The notes below the pieces were generated by a model. The model ran no database searches. It saw only the letters and a list, made by a program, of their open reading frames with translations, and was not told the origin of the DNA. A stretch of 64,000 nt of DNA from Tenebrio molitor (taxonomy: Eukaryota > Arthropoda > Insecta > Coleoptera > Tenebrionidae): contig NC_091054.1 of assembly GCF_963966145.1 (NCBI RefSeq), positions 1,054,001 to 1,118,000 of the forward strand, given 5' to 3'. Position 1 is the stretch's first letter; every line of letters begins with the position of its first letter. The translations under genes and the position numbers were made by a program. Below are positions 58,258 to 64,000 of the stretch, piece after piece.

Positions 58258-58419
58258 TTTTTTTTTAATTTCACCTCGTAGTAGGCATTGAAGAGTCGAT
58301 TGTGAATGCACCACTCGGGTAAAACATAAGATTTAAACAGCTGATCCGTGTTCCGTAACCTGTATGGTGCGTTCACAATCGACTCTTCAACGCCTACTAT
58401 GAGGTGAAATTTAAAAAAA
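58258..58419. repeat. Short TIR miniature, copy 2 (relative at 8717-8887)
   Basis: Arms AATTTCACCTCGTAGTAGGC and the inverse CTACTATGAGGTGAAATT, continuing inward through GAAGAGTCGATTGTGAATGC. The inner arm matches the element at 8717-8887 while the outer arm differs. It lies 25 bp from the end of the MULE-like element. Confidence 0.75.
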
Positions 58420-59363
58420 CACACCACACAAGAAATTCTTTAAAACTTTATTTTAAAAATTTCAAGAGCTATTCCAAATTGTCCAAATTAACTGTTCAAT
58501 TTTTTTATGCATTTTGTTTCTTCATTTTGTAACGTTTGCTGATTTGGTATCCTGGTCACGGCATCAATGTAACATTTTGACGTGTTGATGGGAATGTTTT
58601 GGGGTCATTCTTCTCCTTTTCTCCTCGGATGGTAATTTGCAAAGAAAAGTACCAAAACAAGAAAATTGTGAGAAACAAAGAATGTAGTGATCCTACCTTG
58701 TGTTGTATTGCTTATTTTATTTAATTAAGTTTCTGCAAGAGACTCTATCGTTGGAAGAGTTTCAAATGAAACAAATTTACATTATTTTAAAAACCTAAAT
58801 TGGACTTGAAACGCTGACAGTTTGACCTCAATGATGAAAATTTAACATAATTAAATTCTGCTGCCATTCCCAATGCCAGCCAATGAAACGATAATAGTCA
58901 TTGAGAAAGCCAACTGTGAAAGCTTCTTACTTTGATTATTTTATAACTACAAAAAGCAAGATCTGTTTTCACAAACAATTTAAATTGCAAATTTACGTCA
59001 TTATTTCCAAGAAAAAAGAAAGGTTCCCTTGAAACGTTCGATTATTATGGTAAACATTTTGATACACGCGTGAGCTCGGTTAGAATACCTTTCTACGAAG
59101 TCTTCGCGCCTCCAGGGAATCCCCTGACATTCACTGTAGACTAAGTGCAGATTCGTTAACTAATTTGAAGTATAATTACGAGCCATAATTTATTTGAAAG
59201 AAGTGCACGGCGAGCTTAGTTGATGGCTTTTCGAATTTTTTGTCATAATTACTTGAGGAAACTATTTTTAATCATAGAGATTTTTTTATAAGAATAGTGC
59301 ATCTCAAAAGAAGAAAAGTTTTCTCTGAAATATTCCATCAAGATTCTTCTGTCAGGTCAAGAA
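58420..59363. other. AT-rich, nothing recognised
   Basis: No supported gene or repeat. 59020-59240 shares a loose resemblance with 60930-61130 (TTCTACGAAGTC / CCTGACATTCAC words), possibly an old duplication. Confidence 0.4.
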
Positions 59364-59878
59364 GTACAGGGTGTTATTGAAAGTTGTACAGATATTTTAA
59401 TCACGAGCTACTGGCTTCATGTAGAAATATTTAAAAAATTCTATGTCAAAAAATAAAATGACATTTATTTTTTGAGCTACAATTTTTTTTAATTGCTTTT
59501 AGTCTTCTACGTTGTCAAACAATCTCGTAGGTAAAATTTCGGCACATTTTAAAAATACACCCTGTATATCATATTTTATAAAACGTACACCAATGCGGTT
59601 TTCTTGTTTTACAGTATATTTCCTGCAGGTTACTTCGCATTGGGGTACATTTTATAAAACATGATATACAGGGTGTATTTTTAAAATGTGCCGAAATTTT
59701 ACCTACGAGGTTGTAGGACAACGTAGAAAACCAAAACCAATTTTAAAAAATTGTAGCTCAAAAAATAACTGTCATTTTATTTTTTGACATAGAATTTTTT
59801 AAATATTTCCGAGTTCCACATGAAGCCAGTAGCTCGTGATTAAAATATCTGTACAACTTTCAATAACACCCTGTATAT
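59364..59878. repeat. Palindromic TIR element with nested core, copy 3
   Basis: Same family as 45855 and 55019. Outer arms agree with copy 2 (no CTCGG word on the left, TTTCCGAGTTCCACATG on the right). The inner arm marker is swapped: GTTGTCAAACAATCTC is on the left and GAGGTTGTAGGACAACG on the right. The central unit is oriented as in copy 1. Confidence 0.9.
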
Positions 59879-60647
59879 TTATCCATTTATTAATGACTTC
59901 AAACAAATATCTTCACTTTACGCAATTATTTAAAATAAATGTTTAAATCCATTCATCCCTCGTCCACTCCACAACTGGATAAGGGTTAATTGAATCTCCT
60001 CTCCTATTTGTTCCTTGTTTATTTCGTGCAATCGGAACGAAACTTTCGATTAAATTTCGCTTGATCCAGATAAAACATTCAAAATCTCCCCTTTTAAGTC
60101 ACCGATCGTTTAGTGTTATCAATTGTTCGCAATCACTTGCATTCCTTATCATTAAATTCCGTGAATTTTCTGTGGGGATGCAATTAGGCGCTTTGACTCA
60201 TCACAACAAAATTTAATTTTGTCTCCCCAAACCTTTCAATCATGCCGTTTTAGGGAACGTGTGGTCATTCTAATATCTAAAAATCTTTTGCTTTTGAAAG
60301 ACCTGACGTGAAACTTGGCTAGAACGACGATCAAATTTTAAACTTGCGTTTTTGTCACGTTATGCAGTATTCATTCCAACACGAACAGTGTTGCAGCACA
60401 GAAAAGTAAATAAAAGTAAACTAAAGATGTCACCGCCAGCCAGATCGCTCAATTTTAAACTAGAAGAAAGTTTAATTTAACGCTAAGACGTGTACATGTC
60501 AAGAACAAACAACATCAAAATGTCGTATACAAAACGGAAATGTTTAATGTTTAAAATAAAGTCAAATACAAATGACAATTGTGAAAAAATAAATAGATTT
60601 CATTCAGTATTAAAAGTTGAATGTGTGAAGTTTATTTTTGTGCAACC
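59879..60647. other. AT-rich, nothing recognised
   Basis: No TIR pair or protein signature. A 61-codon frame at 60490-60675 runs into the repeat at 60648. Confidence 0.4.
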
Positions 60648-60708
60648 GTACGCGAAACGAGCAATCCGCGTGTAAAACAAGCCGCGAAATCCAATTTCGC
60701 GGCCGTTG
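60648..60708. repeat. Hairpin word plus collapsed GGCCGCGAAATC element
   Basis: Begins GTACGCGAAACGAGCA as at 48503, continues through AACAAGCCGCGAAATC, and then only two bases separate that end from the inverse end ATTTCGCGGCC. The ~140 bp between the two ends at 48550-48690 are absent here, so this looks like an emptied element. Confidence 0.65.
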
Positions 60709-61236
60709 CTTTTAACGACGGCCCTTAAAGTAAACGTCATTTTATTATGTGTCTATTAAAAGTTAGTGGTAATATTTGTAGAATCGACTGAAATAAAATT
60801 AAAGACCTAAGGTTTTCAATGTTGACTGTGCTGAAATAATTTTCAACCTCCACTAAAATTTTTCTCTGGTGGAACTTCCATATTACAAGTTAATATTTCA
60901 AAGGGAGAAATTTCATTTTCCCGAAGCATTCGATCCATTGTGCGAAACATTTTGACACTTGCGTGGGTTCAGTTCAGATATCTTTCTATAAAATCTCCAA
61001 GTCTCTGGAGAATTTCCCGACATTCACGATATCCCATTAGATGCATGTTCTTAACTAATTTAAAGTGTAATTAGGGGCCGTAATTTATTTCGAATAAGTG
61101 ATAAGAAATTTCCGATGGGGTTAATTATGTTTTTGTAAGGCCTAGCACATAAGTGAATGGATTATTTTTGAAATAGGAAGGCAAGCTTTTAGACAAGTGA
61201 AAAAGTGAGGGTATTGTCAATAACGATTTTGATATG
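60709..61236. other. AT-rich, nothing recognised
   Basis: No gene. 60930-61130 loosely resembles 59020-59240. Confidence 0.4.
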
Positions 61237-61710
61237 TACAGGATGTTTCTGAAATAGGTGCATTAATTTTAACTGGTAATAGAACTCGTCAAAAGGAACA
61301 ACTTTTCTATCTACCATTTTGCCGAAAAACGATGTTTAATTCCAAAAAAAAATTGGAGAGATTTTTCACTAAAATAGCCCTACGCCACTAAATACTGCAA
61401 TGGCTAATTGAGATCAGCGCTAATATGAAAAAAACGTCCATTTTCATCCAGAAAACGTGTTTTAACGCCGAAATCGAAATTCAAATAAATCTACCCGTAT
61501 AGCAAAAAATCCACTTCGTAAGAATCTGGTTGTTTCACGTTTTTGGGTAGGTTAGTTTTGGAGATATGAACGGTTTTAGGAAAATCTTTCCTAGTTTTTT
61601 AAGCCATTACGCAACGTTTTTCGCCAAAATGGCAGAAAGAAAAGTTGTTCCTTTTGATGAGTTCTATTACCAGTTAAAATTAATGCACTTATTCAGAAAC
61701 ACCCTGTATA
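61237..61710. repeat. 474-bp TIR miniature, CAGGATGTTTCTGAAATAGG type
   Basis: The left end TACAGGATGTTTCTGAAATA and the right end TTCAGAAACACCCTGTATA are inverses. Inner arms (GGTGCATTAATTTTAACTGG, then GAACTCGTCAAAAGGAACAA) match their inverses for about 90 bp. TA at the edges. A 70-codon frame inside (61566-61778) runs past the right end and is not a gene. Confidence 0.85.
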
Positions 61711-62019
61711 TTATCGCCTCGACGTCATCTCGGTCTTCAATTTCTGGGCTTAGCACAAAAAGACACTTCTACTATTAAATAGCAGACGCTTCAATTTTAT
61801 TTTTAAACGAACTTGGAGAAATGTCAACACCTGTCTTACTCCATAAGAATAGAATAAAAAAAGACTAACAGTTCACAACTTTGTCACTATTTTCTGTGGA
61901 ATGCACCTTGTGAATTGGGTTTTTGAAAATAATGGAAGAAAATATTTTCCAAATAATTTATTTGTTCTGTTTTAGAGATCACAGTATATGTACATATGTT
62001 ATAACTTTTAGTATAAATG
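61711..62019. other. AT-rich, nothing recognised
   Basis: No gene or repeat seen. Confidence 0.4.
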
Positions 62020-62367
62020 TACAGGGTGTTTAAAAAATGTCTCACTAAAACAATGGTACAGTGTTCAGAAGCATTTGGTAAGTGAGAGAAAAATATTTTT
62101 AAAAAATTTGATGTTAAATTTGCACGTGGATGATGGTTTTTTTTATGGTGAATTTGGCAACTGCGTGCACTTACCTTTAAAAAATTGAAATGGTTTCATC
62201 GATTTTTGCATAATTTTCGATAATTAAAAGAGATAAATCGCATTTAATATTAAAGAGATCGGGTTAAAGATTTATAATCAACCTTCTGTTCTGCATAATT
62301 TAGTTGCATTTTGGGTGTTGTACACCGTACAATAATTTTAGTGCGACATTTTTTAAACACCCTGTAT
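62020..62367. repeat. 348-bp TIR miniature, CAGGGTGTTTAAAAAATGTC type
   Basis: The left end TACAGGGTGTTTAAAAAATG and the right end CATTTTTTAAACACCCTGTA are inverses over about 24 bp (then TCTCACTAAA against TTTTAGTGCG). TA on both sides. Noncoding. Confidence 0.8.
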
Positions 62368-63553
62368 ACATATAAATATACCATTCACTAGGTAAAACGT
62401 GGTGGTAAACAGTCTAATTCTAACTTTCTACTACATATTTTATCTACATATTATTTTAAATTGCAGTACCAAAGAAACTTGACTTAAACGGAAAAAAAAA
62501 GACTATTAGGACATTAAATTTTGATTTTTTTTTTAAATCCATTCAATCTCGCTTTGACATTAGAACAAAAGAACAAAATCAAAACACACATTGTGTTTCC
62601 TTTTAAAAAGTACTTGAGCCATCAGTATTTTATTTTCTCCGAAAAAATGTATTCTGTCATTGACACTTCGCTCGGCAATCAGTACCAACCTAGCGCCAGT
62701 GTGACAGTTCGTACAGTTTCCACCTAAACTAGTTACTACTTACAGGACAAGTCATTCCAAGTGGTAAAACCTCTGTAAAATCGATCGCACATGTACATTT
62801 CGCCGTATTAAAATCAAACCACCAAAAAACACTTCTTTGGCGTAAAAACAACATATTATATATCACAGTAAATATCACTTGAATTAACTCGACCAATACA
62901 AAACACTTTTTTAAAATAACAATTGTGCAATCAAGCACAACAAGGTGCAAAAAGCACCATCCGCGAAGAACCGTTGCCAACATCGGCGATTCACTCGTCG
63001 GGATTTCCGCCCCCTTCTAGCCCATACGTCTCTTTTTTGCCCTCTTAATTAATAGACGGCGATTAATTGAACCGTTGTGACGTAAACACTGTGTTGACAC
63101 CTACAAAAAAGCGCCCCCTTTCGTCCGAAGAATTATCGGCGATCGCGCTTCGGTCCGGTCCCTCGTCCTTCTGTTGCTCTTTTGACAGTTTATCGTCCGG
63201 ACGAGAAAAAACGGTTCGTTTGTTCGGTCCCGCACTCTCATCGAGGGCCCCCGCCCTAAACGTAACCGTCGTGGGCGAGTTCATGCATTAAAGATGTCCC
63301 AAGAATGTGATTCGATTGCAGGGAACGCACCGAATTAATTATAATGTAAACAGAGAACCGGAACATTGAATAGTTATCTAGTCAGCAAGCTGTTCGACAC
63401 AGATTCCGCCCCATCCCGGGTGCCACTGCGATCTTTGTTCCCGGGACCCCTTCAATGATTAATGAAATCGTTAAAACGTTTCAGTTGTACATAATCTACG
63501 GTATCAATCGGGGATGTTTGGCCCGGGGGCGGCGCCGCCGGGGTTGTCGCGCG
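62368..63553. other. AT-rich then GC-richer DNA; 3' side of the exon at 63554
   Basis: From 62950 the sequence becomes GC-richer. Overlapping frames at 63063-63291 on both strands have no features. If the exon at 63554-63632 is real, this is its 3' UTR and downstream region. A polyadenylation signal was not placed with confidence. Confidence 0.4.
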
Positions 63554-63632
63554 TTAGGGGCTCGATGAGCGGAGGGCCCTGGCCTCGACGTCTTCGAATT
63601 CAATCGAGAACTGCTTCTCGGATTTTAGCTGC
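63554..63632 (-). CDS. Probable terminal coding exon, unknown protein
   Basis: On the minus strand a strong acceptor (TTCTTTCTCTTTTCCAG, ending at 63633) is followed by one base completing a codon and then 25 codons, QLKSEKQFSIEFEDVEARAL then RSSSP, ending in TAA at 63556-63554. The peptide is charged and amphipathic, the exon is GC-rich, and the polypyrimidine tract is the best of any candidate in the window. I do not recognise the protein. The rest of the gene must lie to the right, beyond this window or unrecognised in the last 370 bases. Too short to be certain; an RNA read across the junction would settle it. Confidence 0.5.
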
Positions 63633-64000
63633 CTGGAAAAGAGAAAGAACGGTTCACGGAGGTCGAGGTCGGGGGTGGTGTTTGTGTCATGAGTCAGGGT
63701 GGTGAATGTGGTGGGTTTGAGAAATGTCACGAATTGAAAAGCGAGAGCTTACAAACCTGACACGGCGGCAGGACGTGCATGTGTCGTAGACGCTGCCTGT
63801 CAAAACTTCTCGCGAAGAAGAAGTTTTCTGGAATCAAGAAGATGTTTGTACATTTTTTACGGAAGGAAGTGAGAATTGAAGAGAATCAGTTCACGACATA
63901 AAGGTCCAGGACGCAAGAAAGCCAGAAGAGTAGTAGGTGTTGGCTTTTATAATAAAAGCTTAAATAATAATGCGTCCGCACTGATCCAAGCGCGTAGTCA
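63633..64000. other. Intron side of the exon at 63554; no other gene seen
   Basis: Moderately GC-rich with no TIR ends. A 63-codon + strand frame (63514-63705) is the shadow of the candidate exon and its intron. Confidence 0.4.

Noticed and set aside
61566..61778. 70-codon frame inside the 61237 miniature
   Set aside because: It covers the right TIR arm and runs out into flanking DNA, so it cannot be a conserved gene of the element.

Overview
This window looks like nuclear DNA of an insect, most likely a beetle and perhaps a tenebrionid. The signs are AT-rich sequence, protein-coding exons separated by GT-AG introns (one only 49 bp), a BEL/Pao retrotransposon, and many TA-flanked miniature inverted-repeat elements. 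The species call is inference; no marker gene here fixes it. There are no operons, rRNA or tRNA genes, or CRISPR arrays. Genes fill only a few percent of the window.

Layout. (1) About 1-44 kb holds almost no recognisable genes. It is a patchwork of GC-richer single-copy islands (near 4.4-5.2, 11.1-12.5, 20.3-21.3, 26.6-27.6, 36.8-37.8 and 40.0-43.9 kb) separated by AT-rich blocks packed with mobile elements. Elements include terminal-inverted-repeat (TIR) miniatures, a hAT-like miniature nested in another miniature, a tRNA-derived SINE, decayed Tc1/mariner-type transposase pieces, two copies of one retroelement 3' end, a ~165-bp satellite array, and a BEL/Pao element (30384-35887) with two 492-bp LTRs. 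One possible exon lies at 4455-4678 (+). (2) At 44118-45076 (-) are the first coding exons of a casein kinase I gamma gene (gilgamesh/gish). Its last exons are not visible, so part or all of the 44 kb to the left may be its intron. (3) From 45.1 to 63.5 kb there are more repeats, including three copies of a ~520-bp palindromic element, a mariner remnant with a damaged catalytic motif, and a MULE-like miniature with a 9-bp target duplication. One internal exon of a + strand gene (49523-49692) reads like the start of a VWC domain. (4) At 63554-63632 (-) is a probable last coding exon of another gene entering from the right.

The genes do not form a pathway. The main story is transposition: at least ten repeat families, several nested, with target-site duplications that can be read directly. 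The BEL/Pao copy has identical-looking LTRs, a tRNA-Tyr-type primer site and a 5-bp target duplication, yet lacks its integrase region and carries an in-frame stop. It therefore looks young but defective, consistent with being copied by proteins supplied from elsewhere.
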